A stretch of 64,000 nucleotides of DNA from Omphalotus guepiniiformis (lineage: Eukaryota; Basidiomycota; Agaricomycetes; Agaricales; Omphalotaceae): assembly GCA_028554645.1 (NCBI GenBank), contig JAQOOI010000022.1:1984001-2048000 (forward strand). The letters run 5' to 3'. The position numbers and the translations under genes were made by a program. Positions within the stretch are counted from its first letter, which is position 1. Each line of letters begins with the position of its first letter. The notes beneath the pieces are model-generated. The model worked only from the letters and a program-made list of their open reading frames with translations, was not told the DNA's origin and made no database searches. This document shows, piece by piece, positions 1-11,050 of the stretch.

Positions 1-103
1 CGTCTCAGTGTCACGAATGGGAAGACAACAAACACTTGGTTCGTCCTCAGTCCTTTTTCTACAGAGAAACATTGCTTAGTGTTTTCTAGGTAAATTCTTC
101 GAA

Positions 104-3100
104 ATGCCAAAGACCGTGAAACCTGCGCCACCCCAGCAATCCAGTCTAAAAGAAATGTGGAGCAAGAAGCCGACTAAGGACGCGTCTAAGGAGAAAGAGA
201 ATGCGAAAGTAAAGCTTGCGGAGGACTCTAACGTGGAAGAGAATGCGATGGAAGTTGACGAACCGGAGGACGCCCGTGAGCCTTGTTCCCCCACATAGTC
301 TGCGGTAAGAATAACGCGTACTTTAAGCTGAAAGCTCGAAGCGTAAACTTGTTGATAGACAAGAAGGTCTGTCTGGCATATTCCTGTTTCGCTGCACTGA
401 AACAATATGATCTCTCTAGTTCGTTCCTCGAAGCTCAAGAAACGGCGAGTGATAGAGTCTGATGACGAAGCCGACGTGGATACCACTGCACCAGGTATCT
501 TGGCTTTACAACGCGTTATTCCGACTTCTGATTGCCAACAGATCCACCAATTTCTTCCCCCCAAACGCGAGCTCGATCTCCAAAGTCAGGCTTGCGTCAT
601 TCTTCTAAGGGCAAAGGCAAGGAAATAGATAAAGGAGCTGTCTCAGAGCCTTCCGCGTCCGCCGCTTCCCCGAGTAGCGGAGATGAAGGAGAAGACGAGG
701 TGGAGGCAGATGAAGAGGGAGAGGAGGGAGAGGAAATGCTGACAAACGATGCAAACGTATCATCGAAGAGGTGAGCCTCAACATTCCACTGGAAATCGCG
801 GTGACTCAAGATGTGACTACCCAGCGCTCTAGCAGCCTCGTCAAAGATACATGACGTGGATATAAAGGGCGGATGGAAAGTCGGTGATCCGTGCGTATTC
901 ACAGTAATGGATTCGCAAAAGTCTCTCAGCATCTGTTCAGGGTCCCTTATGCTGCATTAACCAAGACCTTCTCTTTGATAGAGGGTACCACAAAACGACT
1001 GGAGAAGAATGCACTACTGACGTCTTTCCTTCTACTTGTTATACAACGAAGTGCTAAGAAGGACACTAAGTCTCTGCTGCAAGCCGTGTATCTGTGCATC
1101 AACCGCGTTCGTACCATCTCTCGGTCAAAAATATGCACACTGTGAACCATCCCTTATCTAGCTGAGTCCTGATTATATTGGCATAGAACTCGGTATCGGT
1201 GAAAGTCTACTAATCAAGGCTATATCCGAATCTACCGGGAGAAGTCTCGCTACAATCAAGGCTGAGCTTAAGAAGGAGGGAGATCTTGGTTTAGTGGCAA
1301 TGGTAAGAAGACAATTTCGTTACTTTGGGCAACAACTGACATGCTTGATCATTGACAGAACTCCAAGAATAGTCAAAAGACTTTGTTCAAGCCTAAACCA
1401 CTAACAGTCTCCTTCGTGTTTTCGAACTTGAAGGATATAGCTCTAAGTACCGGACATTCGGTACGCGCCCCACACGCTCTCTTGATGCAAGAAATACTCA
1501 CTACCTGACCCTCAGTCCCAAGCCAAGAAGGTTTCTATTATAACCAAACTATTAGCAGCTTGCCAGGACTTTGAGGCCAAGTATATCGTCCGTAGTCTGG
1601 AAGGGAAATTACGAATAGGGAATGCCGAGAGATCTGTACTTGTCGCACTTGCTCATGCAGCTGTTCTAGCTGAGAAGGAGAAAGGTGCGGTAGTTCTATA
1701 TGTCTCGCTCAAAGCCGATACTCAAAACCATGCCAGCGGGCAAGAAATGGAGCAACGAGAAGCTCGCTGCTCGATTAGAGGAGGGTGCTAATGTAATGAA
1801 GTCTGTCTATAGGTCTGCAACATCGATATGTCGTTGAAAGTTTGCTTATGTGCTCTTCAGCGAATTACCTAGCTATGATCAGGTGATACCTGCTCTCCTA
1901 GAACACGGTATAGACGGGCTTCGAGAACACTGCAAACTTACTCCTGGGGTCCCATTGAAACCTATGTTGGCCAAGCCAACGAAGGCCATTGGCGAAGTTC
2001 TCGATAGATTTGAGAACAAAAGGTTCACTTGTGAGTACAAGTATGACGGGGAGCGTGCGCAGGTTAGTCCAATTTTGACCAGGAGATGTTCAGCGTCGTT
2101 ATGGAAAAATGATGATAGGTACATAAACTGCCCGACGGTAGTGTCAATGTCTTCAGTCGAAATTCAGAAGACATGAGCAAAAAGTATCCGGATCTTGTGG
2201 CACAATTACCAAAGGTTTGCGATTCGTTGGGCATGGTAGTCTATTCACTGATATCCTTCAAGTGCATAAAGGAGACAACAAAGTCCTTCGTTTTGGATGC
2301 AGAGGCCGTAGCCTTTGATCACTCAACACAAAAACTGATGCCGTTTCAGGAGCTTAGTAAACGGAAACGGAAAGACGTTAAAGTCGAAGACATTCAAGTC
2401 AGAGTTTGTCTGTTTGCCTTTGATCTTCTATACTTTAACGGCGAGGTATTTCGATCCATGTCCTTTGCAGATTGCTGCTTTACTTACGAATGACAGCCAC
2501 TTTTGCACAAATCCCTCAATGAAAGACGCAAGCTATTGCGGGAAAATTTCGTTGTTGTCCCTGGGGAGTTTGACTTTGCAAAGTCTTCTGATAGTGAGAC
2601 CACCGATGAAATCCAGAGTTTCCTGGAGGAGAGTGTGAAGGACGGATGCGAAGGTCTCATGGTCAAGATGCTTGAGAGCGATGCTAGTTTTTACGAGCCC
2701 AGCCGGAGAAGTGTCAACTGGCTCAAAGTAAGAACCATTTTATGATGAATAGACACCGACTGACTATTAGCATAGCTTAAGAAGGATTACTTGGCCGGAG
2801 TCGGTGACTCTCTGGACCTTGTAGTGGTAGGCGGATATTACGGCAAAGGCAAGAGAACGAACGTCTACGGCGCATTCCTTCTTGCTTGCTATGACGCTGA
2901 TTCGGAGGAGTATCAAACCATTTGCAAAATCGGGACCGGATTTACAGAAGAGATGCTTCAGTCACATTACGAGGTGCTGAAGCCTCTGGAGATTGTGAAA
3001 GCACGGGGTGATGTGAAAGTGGGTGGCGCGAAACCGGATATCTGGTTTGAACCCCAGGTTGTATGGGAAGTTTTGACAGCGGACCTCAGTTTGAGTCCTG

Positions 3101-3405
3101 TCTATACGGCCGCACAGGGATTGGTGAGTTGTGCGGGAAGCTATGGATGTGGGGCGTTAACACTGATCCGATGTCATAGGTGAATGAAAGAGGAATATCG
3201 TTAAGATTCCCTCGATTCATACGCATTCGAGATGACAAGGGTGCAGACGATGCTACTGGACCAGATCAGGCGAGTATAGCAGCTTCGTATTTGAAGGCAA
3301 TATCTAAACGTACTAATATAGATAGCGGAGATGTACCAACGTCAAGCGCTGGCGCAGAGCGGAGGGAAAAGGAAGAAGGGCGGTGATGATGATGGTTTCT
3401 GGTAG
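104..3405 (+). CDS. LIG1: DNA ligase I (ATP-dependent), 16 exons, 809 aa
   Basis: Seals nicks during lagging-strand replication and excision repair in the nucleus. Exons read as 104-275, 420-494, 542-770, 825-890, 941-1106, 1162-1302, 1359-1460, 1516-1684, 1737-1812, 1861-2062, 2119-2214, 2263-2445, 2497-2727, 2776-3123, 3180-3273 and 3326-3405, giving one open frame. Order: a charged, disordered N-terminus with a degenerate PCNA-box-like QSSLKEMW (residues 12-19), the DNA-binding domain (GWKVGDPVPYAAL to [13 protein letters not shown]), the nucleotidyltransferase motif I KYDGERAQ with adenylated Lys about residue 459, then the OB fold ending at [19 protein letters not shown]. The last intron (52 nt) has a perfect TACTAAT branch site; the final exon ends KGGDDDGFW, as in the family. 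The length suits fungal ligase I. The start is the first ATG and begins with a lysine- and glutamate-rich tail. Reading straight through the last intron would give a wrong C-terminus. Confidence 0.95.
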
Positions 3406-3463
3406 ACAGTCTGCCCATCTGATTCGCGAAAGCGATAAAAGTAGTTTTCAGCCATCGTACTAT

Positions 3464-4098
3464 CTATTTCGTACTTTTCTTGGCCTCGTCGCGAGCGGCC
3501 TTCACGGCTTCGGTGACTGAGCCTGTGGCTTCCTTGACTTCCTCTGCTACGGCGCCCGTAAGACCTAATTTCTTTTCTCTGCCACCCTGGTACCAATAGT
3601 TGACGAATCGTACCAGCTGGACAGACTGGGCCGTTGCGTTGGTTGTATGACAAGCAAGAAGCAGATAGTTTCGTGGTTGCACGCGCCAAGCTGAAGAAAT
3701 GTCAAAAATCAGTGTACTGGGATGCTGCAACACACGAACCAAAGCGCGAGAAGACTACTCTGAGAACAGAGGCAGAATATTCAGAATTGTGAGGTGATTT
3801 TCAGTGAGTATTCAAGGCTCACGAGTAGCACATCAAAGCCGTTGTCATCGTTCCTGAGATGACTTCTTCATCTTTGCTCAAGTCTGCAAGTGCAGCCAAC
3901 GGCAGACCCCAATTTGCGACCTAACAGATATATGAGTTCAGGACGATAACGCGACTCGTTTCTACTGACGGGGCCCCAAAAGTGTGTACCTGAATGAAGA
4001 AAATTAGTTGCAAAAGAAGGATAGGATTAGTCCAACATACTGAAGAAGTACTCGCGCGCAGCAGGAGACCGTAGCCAGTTTACGAAAGTGGAAGCCAT
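3464..4098 (-). CDS. MPC1: Mitochondrial pyruvate carrier subunit 1, 140 aa
   Basis: Subunit of the inner-membrane heterodimer that imports pyruvate into mitochondria. Five exons, in transcript order 4041-4098, 3970-3989, 3823-3920, 3740-3759 and 3464-3690. The protein starts [20 protein letters not shown], then [34 protein letters not shown] and [20 protein letters not shown], the conserved MPC1 helices. It carries a C-terminal extension rich in Ala, Glu and Lys (about 35 residues) beyond the animal protein, common in fungi. Exons 2 and 4 are only 20 nt each, so simple ORF calling sees only the last exon. Convergent with DNA ligase I, 58 bases between stop codons. Confidence 0.93.
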
Positions 4099-4442
4099 AA
4101 GGTAGCAGAGGTACTAGTGCAGCAATGAACCCCAGCTTTGAAAATATTCGGCTGAGATTGATTTGAATGAGTCATTAGAAGCTCGTAATAAGCACGTGGT
4201 AATCAATCGAGCTCACTATGCCTGACGACGACGACGACGTTCACTTGGTATCCAATAGACACTTTCACCCTGACGCTCTCAACAATAAAGCAATTTTCGT
4301 CCTTTGCCTCTTTTGCTTCTCATTCTTTGGAACTTGAGAGTATCTCTCTCAATAAGGCACTTTTGCACGTTGCGCGCTTCTCGGGCCTCATGTTCTCGCT
4401 CATTCTGCTTTTTTCACATCCGACTATCTTTTACACTTAGCT
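4099..4442. other. Intergenic, divergent promoter region of MPC1 and the 383-aa gene
   Basis: No gene seen. Holds a (GAC)5 trinucleotide run at 4224-4238 and a C/T-rich stretch before the start codon at 4443, as expected of a fungal 5' leader. Confidence 0.7.
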
Positions 4443-5867
4443 ATGCAGCAGCAACACTACTGGAGTAATTATAATCCTCAGCCCAACTATTACTCTCAGC
4501 CCTACGATGGCGCAGGCCCAGCTAATGGCTACACTCCTTATCCCCAGCAATCGCAATTGTGGCCATCAGCAGCAGCGACTCCTTATATCTCTGCTAGTAC
4601 TGTACCGACGTCAATGCCGATGCCAATGCCAATGCATGCTGCACCTGTAGCTGGTCCATCGATCTCAAGAACTCAGCAGCAGCAGCAGCAGCGTAGAGCT
4701 ACCACGCTTCCTTCTTCCAAGGCACGGCCAACGAAGGCACTGCGACGGAGTGGCACCCAGCAGGTACCTGCACCGTCTGCGCCTGCCCCTCTCCAGAGAA
4801 AGACTGCTATCTCTAATCACAAGGCACCTCTTCCGCAAGTCCTTCCCCCACAAGTGGAGAAACTGCGATCGGCACAGAATTCAAAGTCTATGACCGAAGA
4901 AGACTGTATGCTGTTCTCTCATTAATGTTGTCATTGCCATTAAAGAGAGTTCCTTTCCAGTGCACATGTTCTTATCGTTTCATGGGCAGAACGAGTTGCA
5001 TATAGAACATTTGCCCAGAGCTGCAATGGATGAAATTCGACGCGAAATTTTCGGCGTCTGGCCTGATGGCATCGAGCTGGACGAGCTTAAAGATTACCGA
5101 TGGCGTGTCAGATTAAAGAACGCCCCCTGGAGTCTTAGTGGTCCACATGTATGCTCGTACGTATTCTTAGTACTTCGTATGCACGTCGACTAATGACTTT
5201 TCCGACAGGGTATGGAAGATGCTAGTCAAGCTCTTCGTGTTGTTCGAAGAAAGAGTAAGCAACCCTTGTCTCCGCACGCGTCCGTTGCTTATTTCAGTTC
5301 CATAGGGATACTCTTTTCACGCATCTATTAACAATGGATCGTCAGTGAGTGCAGCGTTTTTAGGACTTGATTATTTGGACTGATCAACCCTCAACACAGT
5401 CACCTCGTCTTGTGTTTCTCGCCTCCGACATGTATTCAACACGATTCTTCCTGGCTTCCTTTTCGGGTGGAGGTAGATTTTGCCTGATTGACGCTCCTCC
5501 GCCTATAAGCCAGGCCTTTGGAATGAGAATACAGTCTGCACTGGGCGGTCTCATCGCATCTGATGAAATCGTGAAAGAGGGCATGTCGACGGTTCAAGTC
5601 GTGGAGTTGAAGAGACATATATACGGAGGTATGTATTATGATGCAGCCTCGTAATCAACTGACGTATCTATATTTCTTTTCTGTGCAGGCTCCCAGATTT
5701 CTGGTGGATACTTTCTCGCAAAAGCATTTTCAATTCTGGAGTCTCTTCGTTATCAGCTCGTAGCTTCACTACCCATGGCTCGAAAAGGTCCTCTGGGTAT
5801 GTTTGGTCTCGGACCGAAGCAGGAACTTCTTGTTTTCAGATCGATGGAACGCGCACCAATTCAATGA
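4443..5867 (+). CDS. Uncharacterised protein, six exons, 383 aa
   Basis: I do not recognise a family. Exons 4443-4905, 4961-5156, 5209-5254, 5306-5344, 5400-5628 and 5689-5867 join in one frame. The first about 155 residues are low complexity: Gln, Tyr and Pro rich, with a MPMPMPMH stretch and a polyglutamine run. The rest looks folded: LHMFLSFHGQNELHIEHLPR, an acidic-aromatic GVWPDGIELDELKDYRWRV, a helix VWKMLVKLFVLFEERG, then LVFLASDMYSTRFFLASF and a hydrophobic block around LIDAPPPISQAFGMRI. No signal peptide or clear membrane helix. The donor at 5157 (GTACGT) was preferred to an earlier GTATGC at 5149, because only it keeps exons 3 and 4 open. Probably a basidiomycete-specific family; function unknown. 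Confidence 0.8.
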
Positions 5868-5963
5868 ATCTCTCTTGCTCGCGGTTTGCTTTGTACTTAT
5901 GCCATCATTATATGTATCTCTATTTCGAATCCTGAGTGCAATGTATATAGTGGGTGAAGAAAA

Positions 5964-6896
5964 TCAGACCATCTTCACAACCTTACTGCCATCAACAATA
6001 CCAGCAATGCTCTTGGCAACGACCTTGCCTTCAGAATTTTTCCGACGAAGGAGTTCATCCCACCAGCCAAACAAGAAGTCCCGCGCAATCAGTTTGAACC
6101 AAGGCGTAAAAGAATTGCCTAGAAACATTATATGGATATTTCTCGCTCCTGAAGAAAGAGACAGACGCACCAGTTTCCTCGAACATTGCTTGCAATTCAG
6201 CCTTATCGACGTACTTGTAGTCGCTGATTTCATTCAAATTTGGCGTGACAGTAACATCGCTCGTGATGAACAAGATGTAGTCGACTTCATTGTACGATTT
6301 ATCGGTGAAAACCTTGAGAATATCTGAGTAGTTCAACATACCTTCATGTTCTCCCCACATGCCATTGGAAGGCGCGAGATAGTGAATACGTGTGAGGTAC
6401 TGGAATTGATCCACTGGCGTCTGAGTTTGTGGGATCCCAAGTTCATGTTCCAGCTTCCTTGAAGCCGCTACTCTGACACCGAGCTGATCTTTCTCCACCT
6501 TTTCCTCCTCAAAATCGTCCAGTGGGTGTGAACAGCAAGTGTTTGTCCACATATCGGGGAATGTGATCTTCTCGGAAGCACGTTTCTGGAGGAGAAGCTT
6601 ACCATCTGACGGACGGAAGACGAATGCAGAGAATGCCCTGTGTAGTAGGCCTTTATTAATATTCTCCATCAAATGGCCTAACAAAGAAAAAACGTTCAGA
6701 AAGGCAATCATCTAGGACAGAACAGCATCGAGAAGTGGGACTGACAGGTTTTCTTGTCCATTGCTCCGATAGCATTGTCGTCTTCATCTACAAGGATACA
6801 TCTTTCATCCATCAGCTTGGACTGCTCTGGATCATAGCCAGAGAGGTCAATATTAGCAAGAGCAGCTTTGGCAGCCAGAACCGCGGGAGACGACAT
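5964..6896 (-). CDS. IDI1: Isopentenyl-diphosphate delta-isomerase type I, 270 aa
   Basis: Interconverts isopentenyl and dimethylallyl diphosphate in the mevalonate pathway, feeding ergosterol and prenyl groups. Exons in transcript order 6746-6896, 6171-6677 and 5964-6118. A Nudix-type fold is visible: [20 protein letters not shown], then [19 protein letters not shown], the catalytic cysteine motif TNTCCSHP, and the acid motif MWGEHE with the catalytic Glu. The C-terminus is [16 protein letters not shown] followed by WWDELL, typical of fungal and animal IDI. Start chosen at [10 protein letters not shown], the first ATG in frame. Its 3' end is 96 bases from the convergent unknown gene. Confidence 0.95.
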
Positions 6897-7435
6897 GGTG
6901 CGATGAGGGAGGAAGAAAAGATGAGTACGGGGGATCAAAGATTGAGGTGTGTTACGGAGACCCCGTATCGATGAAACAATATAAAGACAATGCAGTTTGA
7001 CGGGAGAATTATAGTCGTCGTTGGTATTTAGAAAAGTAAGACATCAGCCCACTTTACCCTTGCCCGGGTGCCCCCCACTCGTCGTTTAATTTTTGATCAA
7101 CGAGTGGTCAACAACTAAAAGTCTCAGGCTTTCTTTCCGAGTTTCAATTACAGAATCCTCATCTTTCTTCAAACGTTCAAACGTTCACCGCTTAATATCT
7201 CACATATGCATTCGAATTAATGATTTAACCGTGCTACATAATATACATTGTGTTTCTTCCTACGTGTATTCGCTACCCCAGGAACTCCCAGTTGGACCTA
7301 GGTGAGCCCAGGTTACATTCCCACTGCGGGCATGGCGTAGAGAGCATTATTCGTCTCTGCCGTGATAATATATAGAACACCCTTTCTATGCTTGCGGGGT
7401 GGGAGGATACGAAGTACTTCGCATCTACCCTCGGT
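6897..7435. other. Intergenic between IDI1 start and REC8 stop
   Basis: No convincing gene on either strand. It should hold the IDI1 promoter and the REC8 3' end. It contains a directly repeated TTCAAACG near 7166-7182 and little else. Confidence 0.6.
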
Positions 7436-10400
7436 TTAGATGACACTGATCGAGATGGTTTCATACGGGGCTCGTTGCTGCACCCGAAGTAAATCTTTCG
7501 TGGCCAAAACTGTGCGTACAAAATTTAGTGCAGCCGCACTGCGATGAAACACAGAAAGCGACTCTACTAACCCAAGCAGTGGTAAAAGGCGGTGGAGGCA
7601 ACATGGCGAGTACTTGTCAGTTTAGGAACAACTGTGTCGAAAGAAATGCTTCCTGTCCCGTTAGGCATAGCTTGATGCTGCATTTTCGCGTACCTGCCGA
7701 ACATCCTTTCATATTTGGACGATATAGCGAGTATGCAGACTTACTCGAGGAAGTTGAACGAATTTCGCTCCAGAGTCACAAGATTGATGTCAGATCGCTG
7801 GGATTCCAATTGCGTATTCTCGGGGGCTTCGCCTACTACATAGAAGGTGAGTAATGAGCATTTTAAAGAATAGAATAGTAGTAACGCTAACCTTCACCAA
7901 ATACGAAATCTTCCCCAAGGATTTGCGAGCCTTTTCCGAAATCGCCTGGTGAAATTCCTCGAATACCGGTAACACTTCCAGTCTGGCTGGGTACAAGTGA
8001 ACTTTCTCTGCGACTGAAAGAGTTACCTCGCAGCCTGATCTCAGCACGATCGACACTGATTCGATCGCTGCCGGGCCCAAATGCACCCACGCTAGAGGAC
8101 GGTCCGCCTGCTGCATTATCCCAAGGAAAAAGTGAGCTTCGTTGAGACCCAGCATGCTGATCTTGGGATCCAAATTCCAATGAGAATTTGCCTCCGACGG
8201 AAGGCGGCTTGGACATCTGTCGCCCTTGACCGGGTTCCTGCAACCCTTGTGAGTTCAGTCTCGAGAATTAGATGGAAAAGCTCTGACCTCAGACGAGCGT
8301 AGCCGACTGCCTTCGTAATCTACATTGTCGTAATTCTGGTCCCCCTCTAAACGGTGAAGGTTACTTTCGACTATTTCTTGTAGAATTAGTTTGATTTACC
8401 TCCGAGTCCGGGGCCCATGCCAACATCGTTATCATAATCTCTAGGTTCCAAATTGAACCCAACTGTTTGCTCGTTGGTATCTTCTGCACCCTTCTCAAGG
8501 CTTTGTATCTTATGAACTCGTCTGCGCTTCAATGGCCGCTCTTCTGGGAGTGTGAGCCCATGGGACAGGTGCGCTTGAAAAGCATCCAGTTTTTGACCAG
8601 GAATGTGAAGGTGCAGCAAACCCGTTCTGGCCTCTACTTGCACCTTGAAGTTTTCCTGCCAGAAGTCCATAAGTGCCGGAGCTTCGACTATAGAAGCATG
8701 ATTGAGTGAAAGCGGAAGACTGGTCTTGAAATATCTCACTTCCGATAGGTACACCCCATATCAAATCCTCTACAATCTTTCCACTCTCTTTTTCCAATCT
8801 CTTGTTCTCAAGTACACGTCTCTGGTTCGTTTGTTCGATTATGTACTGAGCACGAGCAATCTAGAATCACATCGACGTTAGAGATAAATCAGAAATTGGA
8901 ACTTTACTAGACTCACTTGAAGTTCATCATCAGTCAGTTCAGTTCTAGCATCAAGCAATAAGCGTGTCCGTTTTTGTGATTTCCTTGCAATTGGCTTAGT
9001 CTGATCCTCATGTTTTGAGGTTGTGTCAGCAAGTGGTGTTGGCTCGTGTATCGGTTGGTCTTCTTGAGACAAGAATTGGAGTGAAAATGCCGCGCCAGGA
9101 CTCATACGCGGCTGGGCGGTAACATTAAATGGTGAGTTTGGGGGACAATTCTCCTTTCCACTAGGCTTCTACAAATGTAATGGTGAACAATTGCCAGAAA
9201 AGATTATATCTCAGACATGCCTCACCTTTCTTTTGAGCGGCGTAGGAGCTTGAGGTCTAGTAGATACGTGCGTATTTGACAGGACATCGTCTCCTTCGAT
9301 CCTCGTCGTTGCAAAATCGTCGCCTCCGAGCATAAAATCTGCGTCTACTCCGAATCCGATATCAACTGCAGGCTCTGGTACAACACCGAGGTTGAGATCC
9401 ATGGCAGCTCTGTCGCGAGCTTAGTGACTTATCGACACTAGTTATTGGAATCTACTAACGGTTGGTTTTCCTTTGATGGCGATCCCCAGCCTTCTCCGAG
9501 TTCCTTGACCAGTTCGTCACCGAGACCAAGATCGAGACCAAAACCGTCAGAACCGATGAACAAGTTGCCGAGTAGGTCGAGCATGGGCTCGGGCTGGGAG
9601 GAAGAAATATCAAGTCCACCATTCCCGTGAAATGAAAGGTCCAAAGAGTTGGAAAAGAGGTGATCATGATTCTCCTTCAGAGTGACCATTTCCGCTCTAA
9701 CCTCTTCGGTCAAAGGGGGCATATTTGTAGCCCGTGTTTTTTGTTTGTTTAGTGAGTAAGCGGGATCGTCTTCCTGTTCTTCGACACTGTTTTGGACTCG
9801 CGACGACGGCTCTGTGCAGGATATCGCACGGATCATGAATCGCGTATTCGCAATGAGAGCTCAGAAAGTCTTACCAGTATCAGTGACATTAAGGAACTCA
9901 TCCCAGTCCTAAAGTCTAATAATGAACAACTGCCTCTAACAATACTACTCTGGAATGCGTACAGCAACAAGAGCGTCGAAGTCCATCATAAATGTAGTCT
10001 TGGGATCAGCAGCAATAGTTACAGCTGAGGGCCTACGCAACATGGTCAGAACAACCTGAAGTACGATCGTCGCGACACTCACCGTGTAGTCGGCTGAGGC
10101 ATTTGTAGCACCATATCCATAGCAGCAGCAGTCTGGAACTCTTGTACAACTTTCTTCAATGAAGTAACGCAGTTTGATACATCGTTCATGAACATTTCTT
10201 GTTTGACTGCGTAGATGTAGTGAGTCACTATTGACGGCACTGGAGGAAACGGCACTACCTTTATACACACTAGACCGAGGCGCATGGTCAACAATGTAAC
10301 CGCCGTATATACTGTAAAGCTGCTCCTACCGGACTACTCCAACCATGAGGTTGCTCGACAACCTCAAAGCTAGAGGTTCCTCAGGTTGAGCAATGAGACC

Positions 10401-10599
10401 ACATAATTGTGATATATCAGCAGTGAGCACAGATCTTCTTGGCAATTTCTTGAAAGTTGATTTAGAACCTAGCGTGGCCGCAAGCCTAGATTGCAAGTAA
10501 ACTCAGTTCATGATGTCAGTGCAATCTAGAGCGAAAATTCTACCAGAGGAGGCCAAATCCACTATCTCTTCTCGTTAATAATTCGGAGGAGAAAAACAT
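7436..10599 (-). CDS. REC8: Meiotic cohesin kleisin REC8
   Basis: Kleisin subunit closing the SMC ring in sister-chromatid cohesion. N-terminal exons in transcript order: 10544-10599, 10330-10485, 10259-10269 (only 11 nt), 10083-10206. They encode MFFSSELLTRRDSGFGLLWL, AATLGSKSTFKKLPRRS, LALRLSSNLMVGVVRVYK and KQEMFMNDVSNCVTSLKK, the SMC3-binding kleisin N-terminus. The middle is acidic and disordered (LDLGLGDELVKELGEGWG), with further exons down to about 7800. The C-terminal winged helix reads EYAKMQHQAMPNG, SFDTVVPKLTSTRHVAS, TAFYHCL and then VLATKDLLRVQQRAPYETI, ending at 7436. The hallmark GFGLLWLAATLGSK resembles REC8 more than mitotic RAD21, so I call it REC8; some middle exon borders are not settled. 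Confidence 0.9.
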
Positions 10600-11050
10600 G
10601 ACGACGTGAAAAGGAAAATTTGCGAGTACAATATGTTGACAATTCGATCTATGATTAAGCAGAGTGAGCGTGCGTTCAACCGATAAAGCCTGGTACTTAC
10701 ATGAAGGTGCAAGATGATCTACAAAGACATGAACGATTGAATGAGGGGTGCCGGTGATCGCCTGGATCTATATAACATAGAACAGAGACGAAGGAGAAGT
10801 ACAAGTTGAAGAACGATACAGAAACTGTAAATGGATGAAGAAGTATGGCTCGACACTGGTATCGCGGAGTAGCTGGGTTTGAATCGATGTCAGCACCGCC
10901 GGAGAACGGCATATACTCGCTTTGACATCGCATGGAGTAGTACTGGCTGAGACTGCAGACTATGCATTATTAGGACAATTGAAGATCATTAACGATACAG
11001 ATCCACTCTTACAGTATCCACCTACAAAAGTTCTATGCGCACCCGAATAT
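10600..11050. other. Intergenic upstream of REC8
   Basis: About 450 bases with no supported gene. A 78-codon minus-strand reading frame (10697-10933) has no protein-like character. Holds the REC8 promoter and the 3' end of the GRAM-domain gene. Confidence 0.6.

Noticed and set aside
3180..3386. An unspliced reading of the DNA ligase I end as [11 protein letters not shown] and onward
   Set aside because: This stretch is a 52-nt intron with a perfect TACTAAT branch site; splicing it gives the conserved acidic end.
7093..7305. A 70-codon plus-strand frame in the IDI1 upstream region
   Set aside because: No protein-like pattern and no splice context.
10697..10933. A 78-codon minus-strand frame upstream of REC8
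   Set aside because: Composition looks random; REC8 has its own clear first exon at 10544-10599.
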